A program made the translations under genes and the position numbers. From assembly GCA_945889625.1 (NCBI GenBank), contig CAMDCE010000051.1, positions 1-37,780 on the forward strand: a DNA stretch of 37,780 nucleotides, read 5' to 3'. Positions 7,077 through 16,053 of this stretch are shown piece by piece; positions within the stretch are counted from its first letter, which is position 1; each line of letters begins with the position of its first letter. The notes below the pieces were generated by a model. That model saw nothing but the letters and a program-made list of their open reading frames with translations, had not been told where the DNA came from and did not search any database. The DNA is from Asaia bogorensis. GTDB taxonomy: Bacteria; Pseudomonadota; Alphaproteobacteria; Reyranellales; Reyranellaceae.

Positions 7077-9014
7077 TCAGGGCAGCTGTGACAGCGGGAA
7101 TGCCGTGACCTTCTCGCCCTCGGGCGCACCACGATTGAGCGGGACCCAGTTGTCGGGCGTGTTGTGCCACTCCTCGAAGAATCTCAGCTTGCGCTGCAGG
7201 TCGATGCGGATCTCCTGCTGGCGCGCCGCGCCCATCTGCACCCACATCTGCGAGTCGATCGACAGGATCGGGCTTGCCTGGGCGTAGGGCAATCCTTCGA
7301 GGAATTCGCCCAATGCCGCGCCCAGGGTCTCGGGCCGGAGGTTCACCGGCCGGCTCGGATCGCGCGCCACGGAGGCGATCGCAAGGCGCAGTTGCGAGAA
7401 GAACTGCGTCGGATCGACGGTCGATCGCTCACCGGCTTCGACGATGCGCTTGGCCACTTCGTGCATGGTCGCGAGCTGGTTCTTGGTGAGGAACAGACGA
7501 ATCTCGGTCGCCTCCTTGGTCGGGTCGCCGAGATCGCGATCGGACAGGTAGGCTTCGAACATGTCCGGTGCGCGGCTGCCCTCGCGGCGGCCGAGATAGG
7601 CAAGCTGCATGGCGTAGAAGTTGCGCTCGATGGCGTCGCGGATCGGATTGCCGGTCGGCGCCGGCCGGTTGGTGTCGCCCGCCGCCAGCGCCTCGGTCCG
7701 GGCGATGATGCCGTCGGCCATGGAGTCGAGGCCCTGGGTAAAGCGGTCCAGCGCACCATCGGCGACATTGAAGTATGAACTGCCTTCGCCGCTGCGCGAC
7801 AGCGTCTGGTACTGTCCGCGGGCGCTGGCGTGGTCGCTGGCGCCCTCGGCCGTCAGCAGGTGCAGGACGGTGATGGCGATGCCGTCTTCCGCCGCCTTGC
7901 GCTGGATCTGCGCCGGTCCCAACCCCGGCGCGCGCAGCGTCTGACGGCTTTCGGGCAGCAGCGGTCCGGCGTCGGTCAGCAGAATGACGAACTTGGCGTC
8001 GAAGTCCTTCCAGTCTCCGGTCGAGATCGCCTCGTAGACGCCGCCCAGCGAATCCTCGTTGAAGCCCTTGGTCGGCACCGGCGATTCCTTGACGTCGGCG
8101 ATGGCCTTCACGAACGCCGCCGCCGTGCTCTCCTTGCCGAGCTTGAGGAAGGTCTTGACGTGATATTCGACGCCCGGCGTGTTGTCGGCCAGGCTCTGAC
8201 GAAAGCCGATCAGGCCGAAGCGCATGTTCTGGCCGGCCGGCGTGCGATCGAGCCTTGCCTGCACGCGCGTCATGGCCTCCCTGACCTTTTCGATGTAGGG
8301 GCCCATCGACGTCGTGGTGTCGATGACGAACACGACGCCCACCCGCATGTCGGCCAGGCTGCGCTTGCGGTCGGGCGGCGGAGGCGGCGGCTGGTCGATC
8401 TTCGACAGCGAGGCGACCTGGAGAATCCGGCCATCGACCCTCTGGGGCAGGCGCTTGTCGGCCACCGACAGGATGGGGAAGAAATAGAAGTTCTGCCTTA
8501 TATCGGGTGGTGTCTCGGGCTCGATCGCCAGCACCGAGCCGTCGCCCGGCCGGCCGGCGGAGGCTTCGGCGCGCAACTGCGCCAGCTTCTCGCGCGGATT
8601 GGCGTTCTGGATCACCGCGTCGATCGCCTCGGGCGACTTGAACAGCAGCGAGCGCTCGCGGTTCGCCCGGTTGCTGTTGAACACCGCGACGATGGTCTGC
8701 TTCCACTCGATCAGCTTGTCGGCCTTCACGAAGCCGGAGGCGGCGCCGATCGTCTTGCCGACCTCGACGAAATCGCCCGACTTGCCGTAGACGTAAAGCA
8801 CGGAGAAGGCCGGCATCGGCGCACCGCCCTGGTCGGCGGCGGCCGGGAAGAGGGTCGCATCGGGCCGCACGATGACCCGCTTGAACAGCGTCTTCTTGCC
8901 CTCCATCAGCTCGGGCTGGCGCCCCTGCGCGGCGGCCCAGCCACCGCCCAGCGCCACGAACAGGCCGAGCGCCAGAACGCCCGCCAGCAACCTGCCCAAG
9001 CCTTGCTTAATCAT
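7077..9014 (-). CDS. Exported SH3-like plus von Willebrand factor A (vWA) domain protein
   Basis: The 645-residue product has a signal peptide (core LLAGVLALGLFVALGGG, cleavage near AAAQG). An SH3-like stretch spans about residues 40-105 (VIVRPDATLF, GDFVEVG, ASGFVKADKL). A vWA domain spans about 225-420, with a MIDAS-type motif VVFVIDTTTSMGPYI near residue 230, a conserved Thr region and VILLTDAGPLL. Such vWA domains bind a divalent metal and usually mediate protein-protein contact. The C-terminal 220 residues are helical and unassigned. It sits between a one-helix Sel1-like protein (38 nt upstream) and the ABC ATPase gene (17 nt downstream). A periplasmic adaptor role is inferred. Confidence 0.88.
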   Translation of the reverse strand: MIKQGLGRLLAGVLALGLFVALGGGWAAAQGRQPELMEGKKTLFKRVIVRPDATLFPAAADQGGAPMPAFSVLYVYGKSGDFVEVGKTIGAASGFVKADKLIEWKQTIVAVFNSNRANRERSLLFKSPEAIDAVIQNANPREKLAQLRAEASAGRPGDGSVLAIEPETPPDIRQNFYFFPILSVADKRLPQRVDGRILQVASLSKIDQPPPPPPDRKRSLADMRVGVVFVIDTTTSMGPYIEKVREAMTRVQARLDRTPAGQNMRFGLIGFRQSLADNTPGVEYHVKTFLKLGKESTAAAFVKAIADVKESPVPTKGFNEDSLGGVYEAISTGDWKDFDAKFVILLTDAGPLLPESRQTLRAPGLGPAQIQRKAAEDGIAITVLHLLTAEGASDHASARGQYQTLSRSGEGSSYFNVADGALDRFTQGLDSMADGIIARTEALAAGDTNRPAPTGNPIRDAIERNFYAMQLAYLGRREGSRAPDMFEAYLSDRDLGDPTKEATEIRLFLTKNQLATMHEVAKRIVEAGERSTVDPTQFFSQLRLAIASVARDPSRPVNLRPETLGAALGEFLEGLPYAQASPILSIDSQMWVQMGAARQQEIRIDLQRKLRFFEEWHNTPDNWVPLNRGAPEGEKVTAFPLSQLP

Positions 9015-9052
9015 CGCCTGCCTCCACGGCCCGAAACGATCCTACCCTGCCC

Positions 9053-10060
9053 TCAGTTGCAATACTGTGCGAGAGTGGACGTCCGGAGCTGTTCGTCGAT
9101 ACCGTCGACCGGCTGCGCGAGCTTCTCACAGAGCCCCTGCTTCTCGGACGGTGCCTCGCGCGAGCCGCTCTCGGTCGCCCGCTTGTACCATTCGGCGGCC
9201 GTCGAGGGGTTGGCCTGCTTTATTTCGCCGCGGTCGGCGCGAAAATAGCGCGGATCGTACAATTTTCCGATCTCGAGCTGCGCGCTCGCCGAGCCGCGCG
9301 TTGCCGCGAAATCCATGGCGCGGAAGCCGAAGTCGCGCAGCCCGGCATCGTCGCTGTCGATCAGGCGACGGCCGCCGTCGAGGATCTGGCCGGGGTCGCC
9401 GTCGGATTGCATCATCTGCCTGAGCTGCTGGTGCAGGCGCTGGAGATCATTGGGCGGCGGAACGACCACCGCCGGCTTGGGCCATGGCCAGGGCCACAGA
9501 TTGAAATGCCAGTAGGCGCCGGCTCCGGCGGCCACCACCAACAGCAGCACCGCCAGCACCCACCACAGCGTGCGACTCTCGGGTGGCCGCGGCGGTATGG
9601 CCGGCGGGGGTTCGAGCACCACCGGCGTGTGAACCGGCTCGGGCTCCTCGGGCTTTTCGGCCGGGAGCGGCGGCGGCTCCTCGGCAACGGCGGCCGGTTT
9701 GGTGCGCGCGACAAAGATCGATCGTCCGATTCCTCCCGAGGAGGGCGGGATGTCGGACCACGCTACGTCGCCGGCAAAATCGGCTGAAACGATCCCGACA
9801 CGGAGGCGTTGGTCGTCGTCGAGATGGTTGACGATGTCGGGGCCGACATGGATCAACGTGCGGCCCTCCTGGCGCTCGACCCTGGTCGGCTGCAGCGGCT
9901 GGGGATCGGCGCGCCAGCCGCCGTCGCGGGCAAGATAGCGCGGGTCGGCGCCGACCTTCTGGATGGTCAGGAGCAGAGGTTCGACATTGAGCGCGTAACC
10001 GATCTCGATGATCGCATGGCCTGGCCGGCCATGGACGCCACTCGCCTTGATGTACGACAC
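9053..10060 (-). CDS. One-helix membrane protein with periplasmic Sel1-like repeat; srf-associated, unknown
   Basis: This 335-residue protein has a novel-looking N-terminal domain (about 1-115). A Pro/Glu-rich linker follows (EEPPPLPAEKPEEPEP), then one membrane helix at about 163-185 (LWWVLAVLLLVVAAGAGAYW) and a C-terminal region with a Sel1/TPR-like unit (SAQLEIGKLYDP, STAAEWYKRATESG). The start is GTG at 10060, fixed by AGGAGG about 6 nt upstream; no ATG alternative fits. Between it and srfC lies repeat copy B. The overall plan (cytoplasmic N-domain, helix, periplasmic C-domain) resembles the SrfA-like anchors of this locus, but no sequence kinship was seen. Confidence 0.8.
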   Translation of the reverse strand: MSYIKASGVHGRPGHAIIEIGYALNVEPLLLTIQKVGADPRYLARDGGWRADPQPLQPTRVERQEGRTLIHVGPDIVNHLDDDQRLRVGIVSADFAGDVAWSDIPPSSGGIGRSIFVARTKPAAVAEEPPPLPAEKPEEPEPVHTPVVLEPPPAIPPRPPESRTLWWVLAVLLLVVAAGAGAYWHFNLWPWPWPKPAVVVPPPNDLQRLHQQLRQMMQSDGDPGQILDGGRRLIDSDDAGLRDFGFRAMDFAATRGSASAQLEIGKLYDPRYFRADRGEIKQANPSTAAEWYKRATESGSREAPSEKQGLCEKLAQPVDGIDEQLRTSTLAQYCN

Positions 10061-10068
10061 CCAGGCCT

Positions 10069-10200
10069 CCTACAGCACGATGACTTTTGCGTCAGCCGTC
10101 GGCCCGGCTCCCGCAGCTATGGCGCGATGGTTGGCCATCGCGCCTGAGCGGTGCACGAGCCGGGCCGACGGCGCGATTCGAGTGAAAGTCATCGCGCTTT
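10069..10200. repeat. Dispersed long-hairpin repeat, family 1, copy B
   Basis: This is a 132-bp copy starting CCTACAGCACGATGACTTTT and ending AAAGTCATCGCGCTTT, with the central palindrome GCGCGATGGTTGGCCATCGCGC. It fills the gap between srfC (TGA at 10206-10208) and the next gene, whose Shine-Dalgarno sequence begins just outside the repeat. It may act as an intra-operon attenuator or mRNA-stabilising hairpin; that is inference. Confidence 0.87.
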
Positions 10201-10205
10201 GATCG

Positions 10206-12875
10206 TCAGACCGGGACCCGAAGGTCGGTCAGGATGCGGCCCAGCCGGTCGTTCTGCTCGATATCGACGGTGAGGCCGGCCAGGCTCTTGGCGTTGTCCT
10301 CGATGACCCGATAGAACGCGTTGGCCCAATCGTCGAAGAAGTCCTCGAAATAGGTCGGCGGGCCCGCGCTCCATCCCTCGGTGCCGTAGCTCACCGCACG
10401 CGGCGCGAAGACCGGCCGGCTGGCGCCGTCGACCGAGACGGTCGGGCGTTCTGCCACCGGCGCCTCGCCGAAGCCCATTTCGGACACCAGGCGGTTGACG
10501 AACCTTTCGCCGATCATCGCGGCCTTGGCGATCCTCTGCTCGCTCTGTTCGGTTACCGACACGCGGGCAATCGCTTTTTCCATGCCGCGCTCCAGCCCGG
10601 CCCGCCGGGCGAGTGCCAGCAGTTCCGCGGATATCTCGGCCAGGAGGTCGCGTCCGATGCCGAGCAGACGCACGAGTTGGGGGTTGTCGACCGATGCCGC
10701 CATGCTGCCTTCCCAGCAGCGCATTATTTCCCGCGCCGCGCGACGCTCGAAGGTGGTGCGGCCGCTGCCAGCCGGGCGGTAGTCCGGCGCCGTGGCCGGC
10801 GGACCGCCCTCCTCGGCAGGTGCTCCCGGCCGCGCCCGTCCGGTGCGTGCACGCTGGTTCGACATTGCCGCGGCTTGCGCCGCCGCTGCGCCCGCCGGAT
10901 CGGCGCCGTCGGACGCGACACCCTGGACCAGGGCGCCATAGAGATAGGCTGCGAGGTCGCCGCCATCGACCTGCATGCTCTTCAGCAGACTGCCGAGCTG
11001 CACCGGATCGTTGGTGTCGTAGAGCCGCTCCATGATGCGATTGCCGACCTGGCGGCGCTGCGCGATGCGGATCTGCACGTCGCCCGCCACGTGGAAGCGC
11101 TCGAGCTCGCGCACGATGTCGGTGCGCAACTCGGCCAGGCGGTTGCGCACCTGCGCGGCCTTGGTTGCCGGATCGCAAATCGGCGCGAGGCGGCGGACGA
11201 TGTAGGAGATGCCGCCGTCGTTGGTGCGGAACGCCTCGGCCCAGGCTTCCTCGGGATTGTCGAAGTGCCGGCGCACGATCTCGTTGCCGACGAAGGTATC
11301 GTGCAGGCTGCGATAGCGGTCGCGAAAGCTGTCGGCGATGCCCGTTTCAAGCTTGTCGCCCTGGTAGGACATTATCCTTGTGTCGTGGATCGTCGGATTG
11401 CGCAGCCAGAAGAGGTTGCGGAACGGCTTGCCGTCCCAGTCGGTCGGCCAGTCGCCGCGGAAGTTCTTGAGCAGCGAGCTGTCGATCCTGATGCCCCAGT
11501 CCTTGTCCTTGTCGTCGACGCCCTCTTTCTGCACGAATTCGGCGTCCATCTTGGTGAGCACGAGGAACAGGCCAGTTTTCTCCTTGGCCCGCGCCTCCGG
11601 CTTGGCGCCGAGCGTGCCGTGCACCCAATCCTCGACCATGCCGCTCAGCCCGCGGACTTCCTGGACGCTGTCGGGCACGCACAGCAGCAGGGCGGAGATC
11701 TCGCCTTCCGCGGTGTAGCCCTCGAACAGGTAGGCAACCTTGCCGCGCAGCAGGAGCTCGCGCAGCGGATTGGCCGTCGTCTCGCCCTTGTCGTCCTTGC
11801 CGGCGTCCTCGAGGCGCTTGATGCCGAGCCGCGAGCGGGCGCCGGGGAAGTCGAGCAGGTCGGTATGGTCGAACACCTCCGACGGCTTTTCCTTGACCGT
11901 GATGCGCAGCTCCGCGGTGAGCGCCGCGACCAGCGAGCGCGGCAGACCGACTTCGCGCGTGCCGCCGGCCGGCATCAGCCGCACCTTGTCGCCGGCATCG
12001 GCGCCGAGGCGATCGAGCACGGTCACGTCGATGATGCTGCCGGTGCGTGGGATCAGCGCGCCGATCTCGGCATAGGCGCTCGACGGGAAGTCGAGCTGGC
12101 GCAAACCCTCGTACAATTCGATGAACAGGTCGGTGAAGGCCTGAAAGTCGTACCAGAATAGCGACCACAGGCGGGCGCGGTCGCGGCCCTCGAGCCGCGG
12201 CGCCAACTCGATGGCCTCGCGCCAGAAATCGTCGCGAAAGGCGGAGGTACGCTTGGGAAAGTGCGACTGGAAATATTCCATCAAGTCGAAGACGTCGTCG
12301 CCGGTCAGCCGGTCGACCGGCTGGGCACGGGCCAGGCCGCGCAACTGCTCGACCCGCTGGCGAATCGCGTCGGCATCCGGCGGCACGACGTCGAAGTGCT
12401 CGAGATCGAAATCGAGATAGAACGAGTTGGCGAGGATCTTGACCAGCTCGGTCTGCGTCAGCAGGCGCAGCTCGATCGGAAAGCCCTTTGGCGCGGCGCT
12501 GACGTCGGTGGTCATGCGGGTGACCAGGCCGGTCGACTCGCGGCCGCCCGGCGGATTGATGTCGCGCAGGAAGTCGTAGACCTGGCCGTCCAGCTCGGTG
12601 TGCAGGCGGCCGCCCGGCGGACTTGCCAGCACCGAGACCATGTAGGACTTGCCGGCCTGGCTCGGCCCGAACACGGCGACGCACATCTTTCGCGTCGCGG
12701 CGCGCGCCAGGCGAGCGGCGCGCAGCGAGGCCCGGCGCAGGCGATAGCCGAGCGCCGTCGGATCGCCGACGCGCGTGGCATTGACCGGCGTCGTCACCCA
12801 GGCGAAGCCGTCCTTGGAACGGACGGCGGTCTGGCCGGCGGTGGCGGCGAGATCGGAATTCCTGCCGTTCGTCAT
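10206..12875 (-). CDS. srfC: SrfC family putative virulence factor; P-loop GTPase-like
   Basis: This 889-residue protein matches the SrfC family in length, in its place directly after srfB, and in its N-terminal P-loop VFGPSQAGKS (about residues 68-77). Further GTPase-like motifs are visible: DLLDFPGARSRLG near 338 (DxxG type) and LVLTKMDAEF near 437 (TKxD in place of NKxD). The rest is largely helical, as in dynamin-like and other large GTPases. A low-complexity Ala/Gly/Arg stretch sits at about 665-710. It starts 16 nt after the srfB stop, with an AGGACAGGA site upstream. In Salmonella, srfC belongs to the SsrB-regulated srfABC set; molecular function is not established. The GTPase reading is from motifs only. 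Confidence 0.88.
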   Translation of the reverse strand: MTNGRNSDLAATAGQTAVRSKDGFAWVTTPVNATRVGDPTALGYRLRRASLRAARLARAATRKMCVAVFGPSQAGKSYMVSVLASPPGGRLHTELDGQVYDFLRDINPPGGRESTGLVTRMTTDVSAAPKGFPIELRLLTQTELVKILANSFYLDFDLEHFDVVPPDADAIRQRVEQLRGLARAQPVDRLTGDDVFDLMEYFQSHFPKRTSAFRDDFWREAIELAPRLEGRDRARLWSLFWYDFQAFTDLFIELYEGLRQLDFPSSAYAEIGALIPRTGSIIDVTVLDRLGADAGDKVRLMPAGGTREVGLPRSLVAALTAELRITVKEKPSEVFDHTDLLDFPGARSRLGIKRLEDAGKDDKGETTANPLRELLLRGKVAYLFEGYTAEGEISALLLCVPDSVQEVRGLSGMVEDWVHGTLGAKPEARAKEKTGLFLVLTKMDAEFVQKEGVDDKDKDWGIRIDSSLLKNFRGDWPTDWDGKPFRNLFWLRNPTIHDTRIMSYQGDKLETGIADSFRDRYRSLHDTFVGNEIVRRHFDNPEEAWAEAFRTNDGGISYIVRRLAPICDPATKAAQVRNRLAELRTDIVRELERFHVAGDVQIRIAQRRQVGNRIMERLYDTNDPVQLGSLLKSMQVDGGDLAAYLYGALVQGVASDGADPAGAAAAQAAAMSNQRARTGRARPGAPAEEGGPPATAPDYRPAGSGRTTFERRAAREIMRCWEGSMAASVDNPQLVRLLGIGRDLLAEISAELLALARRAGLERGMEKAIARVSVTEQSEQRIAKAAMIGERFVNRLVSEMGFGEAPVAERPTVSVDGASRPVFAPRAVSYGTEGWSAGPPTYFEDFFDDWANAFYRVIEDNAKSLAGLTVDIEQNDRLGRILTDLRVPV

Positions 12876-12891
12876 AGAGCGCGTCCTGTCC

Positions 12892-15800
12892 TCAATGCGT
12901 TCCGAGGATACCGGTGTCGAGCCAGTAGCCTTCTTCGTCGGTCAATGTGCGGAAGATCATCTGCAGCGACGCCCAGCGGGCGGTCCGCGCGTCGGGCGGC
13001 GGCGCCTTGTTGATGCGCACGGGGTCGCCGTTCTCATCGAACGCCTCGACGATCTGCAGCTCCTCCTTGCGTGCCTCCGCCTCGAGGATCGCGTCCTGGC
13101 GCTCGTCTTCCGGCAGCTCGAGCTGGCGCGAGAAGCGGAGGTTGATCGGCGTCGGTACGCTGAACGCCGGATTGAGCTGCTCCAGCGACACTTGATAGAG
13201 CGGCGATGCCACCCAGCGCTCGGTCGGCAGCTGGCGATAGCCCATGCGCATCTTCGTGTAGTACTTCTGCGGCTTGACGTCTTCGGAGCCCTGGGCGCTT
13301 ACCTCGGCGGTTTCGAACAGGACGTTGTCCTCGAGCAGCTGGCCGTCGTTTTCGAGCGGTCCGATGAAGTTGGCGATCGAGCGCATCTGCAGCTTGCGGG
13401 TGAACAGCGCAAAGTTCAGCAGATCGCGCTCCGACAGCGCGCACAGCATGCCGCCCACCGCGGCGGTGGTCTTGGGATCGCCGATGCGGTCCTCGTGGGC
13501 GTAGTCGGGCAAGGGATACCAGCGGCCCGGCTTATAGAGGTGCATGCGCACGATGCGGTCGGGCGCGGTCGCCAGCTTGTCGATCAGCAGCTGCGAGACC
13601 GCCGGCAGCCGCGACGGCCGACCCGACAGCAGCACGGCGTCGCAGTCGAAGCGGTGCAATGCCTCGCCAATATTGTCGAACACCGCGTTCAGCACGCCGC
13701 GCGTGGCGTCGGCGATGCCGACAAAATCGAGCGGCACGTCAATGTCGACAAGCGACAGGGCGGTGCCGCCGGCGCCGCGACTGCCCTTGAGGTAGTTGAG
13801 GATGCGCGCGTCGATGCCGAGCTTGTCGTCGCTCGTCGCGGTGCCGTCGCCGAAGAACGAGCCGAGCTTGCGGATGCCCTGGCCCTGGAGCTCCGGATCG
13901 CCCGAGTCGGACTCTTCGTAGGCATGCAGGAGGCCGAGCGCCACCGGTCGCAGCACGCGCAGCACGAACTGGCGCCGCAGATGGCGATCCTGCTCGCGCA
14001 GGTCGGCACGATCGCCGCCGAACAGCGTGCGAAGCAGCAACTCGGGTTTTTCGATGCCGGCCGCCTTCATGCCGCGCTCGAGCGCCGGCAGCACGACCCT
14101 CTCGATGACGGCACGCAGGATGTCGTCGCCGGCGAGGCGAAAACCCTCGCGAAAATTCTGGACCGGCGTCAGGCGACGGCTGTCGTCGACGTAATAGGTC
14201 GTGATCATGAGGTCGGTGGTGCCGCCGCCGACGTCGACCGTGGCGACGCGCAACGACGGCTCATCGGCCATCTTGTCGTCGCCGCCCTCCGGACCGATCC
14301 GCTTGCGCGGGCGGCCGGCGAGCTCGAAGAAATCGTCGATGCGCCCGCCCGACTTGCCGGCGATCTCGCCGTACATCCAGACCAGCTGCACGCAGCTCGC
14401 CTCGTCCCACGACGCCTGCACGGTCGGCTGCGGGAAGCGCCGGTCGTTGGGCCAGCCCATCAAATCCCACAGAAGCTGGATGGCGCCCTCGGCGCGAAGC
14501 TTCATCAGGAGCTGCTCGCGCACCGGCGTCGCCGACGGCAGGGTCAGGATGATGCGCGACAGGCGGCGCGGCAGCTCGGCAAGCGGCCGGTCGAGGCGAC
14601 CGACCGGGTTGTTGATCATGGTCATGGCCTGCCAGACGACTTCGGCGACCATCAGGGCGTACATCGACGAACGCGAGAAGTTCATCGCCTTGGCCGGCTG
14701 CATGGCGTCGGCGGGCAGGCCGCCGTCGTAGACGCGCTTGAACAGGCCGGCGTTGCGCTTGATCTGGCTCATGCACTCGCCGCTCGAGTTGACCAGGTTG
14801 CGCAGCCGCTTGCCCAGCGACGGATCGTCCTCGCCGATATACTGATCCTTGGGAAAGCGCCATTCCTGCTGCACCGGACGGAGATCCCACAGGTAGCGCT
14901 TGGGGCTCGACAGGCCGCTATAGCCCTCGGTGCCGTCCTGGCGCTCGCGAATGCGGCCGGCCTCCGGCCCGACGCGCACCGTGCTCGGCCAGAAGAACGC
15001 GCGCGAGCGGCCCGAACGCCGTGACAGATCCTCGTCGCCGAACGAGGGCGCGAACAGCTCGACATGGCTCTCGAAGGCGCCGGCATGGAGGTGTTCGGGT
15101 TCCTGCAGGTCGCGCAGCTTCAGCGTGTAGGAGTCCTTGAGATCGACGCGATCCTTGTTGGGGATGCGCTCGATCAGGATGCCGTAGGTCCGGCTGTTGC
15201 CGATATCGAGCACGAGATCGACCTCGACGGGACGTGCGCTCGCCTGGGCGTCGACGAAGCGGATCTTGCGCGGCTTGATCGCCTGGGTGAGCGTCTCGAG
15301 GAAGACGAAATAACGGGCCAGCGCCTCGAGCCGGCCCTGATCCTCGTCGGCGCGCATCGGCCGGCCGCGCCGCTGGGCAAACTTGAACTCCTGGAACAGC
15401 CGCTCGACCCAGTCGCGCACCCACAGGCCGTAGTCCTGGCCGCTGCCGTCGGAATCGGGATTGTGCACGAACCAGTGGAGATCGCTGAAACGGCTGACGA
15501 AGCTGAATTCCCAGCTCGGTCCCATATGGAGCTGGGCCGGCGTGGTGAAGGTGAGCGGCGGATCCTTGTCGTCGATCGACGTATCGAACGCGAAAACGAC
15601 CTTGTGGGTCGCCGCGGCGCCCTCCACGCCCTCCTCCTGCACGATGCGCACGCGCGCCCAGTTGGTCGGGCCGTTGCGGTAGACCGGCGGCGCGCCGAAC
15701 GGATCGACGCGCAGGTGCGCGATATAGGGCACCGGCACCCACTTGCCGAGAAAGGGCTCGAGCGCCCGGACAGGCGTCAGCGAGTATAGCCGATCGCCGA

Positions 15801-16053
15801 AATCGGACGGTGGCGGCTCGCCGGAGTCGGGATCGTCCTCGTTCCATCCGGCGAGCAACCGGGCCGGCACTTCGCCGGTCCTGGCGTCGCGCTCGTTGAC
15901 GAACTCGCGCTCGATGAACGGCCTTTGAAATCTCGGCACCTTGTCGAGGTGAAACGCATATTCGACGAACTGGATGCCGGAATTCGGCACCAGGATCAGG
16001 GTTTCCGGCAGATCGCCAGGCGCCGCGCCGCTTCTGTCGCCTGCAGGGCTCAT
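12892..16053 (-). CDS. srfB: SrfB family putative virulence factor with Hsp70/actin-type ATPase motifs
   Basis: The 1053-residue product matches SrfB in size and neighbours. Three segments read as the nucleotide-binding signature of the Hsp70/actin/sugar-kinase superfamily. Phosphate-1 type is VLDIGNSRTYGIL (about 280-292), phosphate-2 type is VATVDVGGGTTDLMI (about 603-617), and the adenosine-type motif is AVLLSGRPSRLP (about 803-814). No signal peptide or membrane helix is seen, so it should be cytoplasmic. The ATG at 16053 overlaps the preceding TGA (ATGA), which couples it to the SrfA-like gene. The open frame continues far upstream of this ATG, but that part is antisense or other-frame to a real gene. 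ATPase activity is inference. Confidence 0.9.
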   Translation of the reverse strand: MSPAGDRSGAAPGDLPETLILVPNSGIQFVEYAFHLDKVPRFQRPFIEREFVNERDARTGEVPARLLAGWNEDDPDSGEPPPSDFGDRLYSLTPVRALEPFLGKWVPVPYIAHLRVDPFGAPPVYRNGPTNWARVRIVQEEGVEGAAATHKVVFAFDTSIDDKDPPLTFTTPAQLHMGPSWEFSFVSRFSDLHWFVHNPDSDGSGQDYGLWVRDWVERLFQEFKFAQRRGRPMRADEDQGRLEALARYFVFLETLTQAIKPRKIRFVDAQASARPVEVDLVLDIGNSRTYGILIERIPNKDRVDLKDSYTLKLRDLQEPEHLHAGAFESHVELFAPSFGDEDLSRRSGRSRAFFWPSTVRVGPEAGRIRERQDGTEGYSGLSSPKRYLWDLRPVQQEWRFPKDQYIGEDDPSLGKRLRNLVNSSGECMSQIKRNAGLFKRVYDGGLPADAMQPAKAMNFSRSSMYALMVAEVVWQAMTMINNPVGRLDRPLAELPRRLSRIILTLPSATPVREQLLMKLRAEGAIQLLWDLMGWPNDRRFPQPTVQASWDEASCVQLVWMYGEIAGKSGGRIDDFFELAGRPRKRIGPEGGDDKMADEPSLRVATVDVGGGTTDLMITTYYVDDSRRLTPVQNFREGFRLAGDDILRAVIERVVLPALERGMKAAGIEKPELLLRTLFGGDRADLREQDRHLRRQFVLRVLRPVALGLLHAYEESDSGDPELQGQGIRKLGSFFGDGTATSDDKLGIDARILNYLKGSRGAGGTALSLVDIDVPLDFVGIADATRGVLNAVFDNIGEALHRFDCDAVLLSGRPSRLPAVSQLLIDKLATAPDRIVRMHLYKPGRWYPLPDYAHEDRIGDPKTTAAVGGMLCALSERDLLNFALFTRKLQMRSIANFIGPLENDGQLLEDNVLFETAEVSAQGSEDVKPQKYYTKMRMGYRQLPTERWVASPLYQVSLEQLNPAFSVPTPINLRFSRQLELPEDERQDAILEAEARKEELQIVEAFDENGDPVRINKAPPPDARTARWASLQMIFRTLTDEEGYWLDTGILGTH

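Noticed and set aside
12775..15024. Long plus-strand frame (749 codons) opposite srfB.
   Set aside because: It is the antisense shadow of a GC-rich gene: no domain, no ribosome site, Arg/His/Leu-rich composition.
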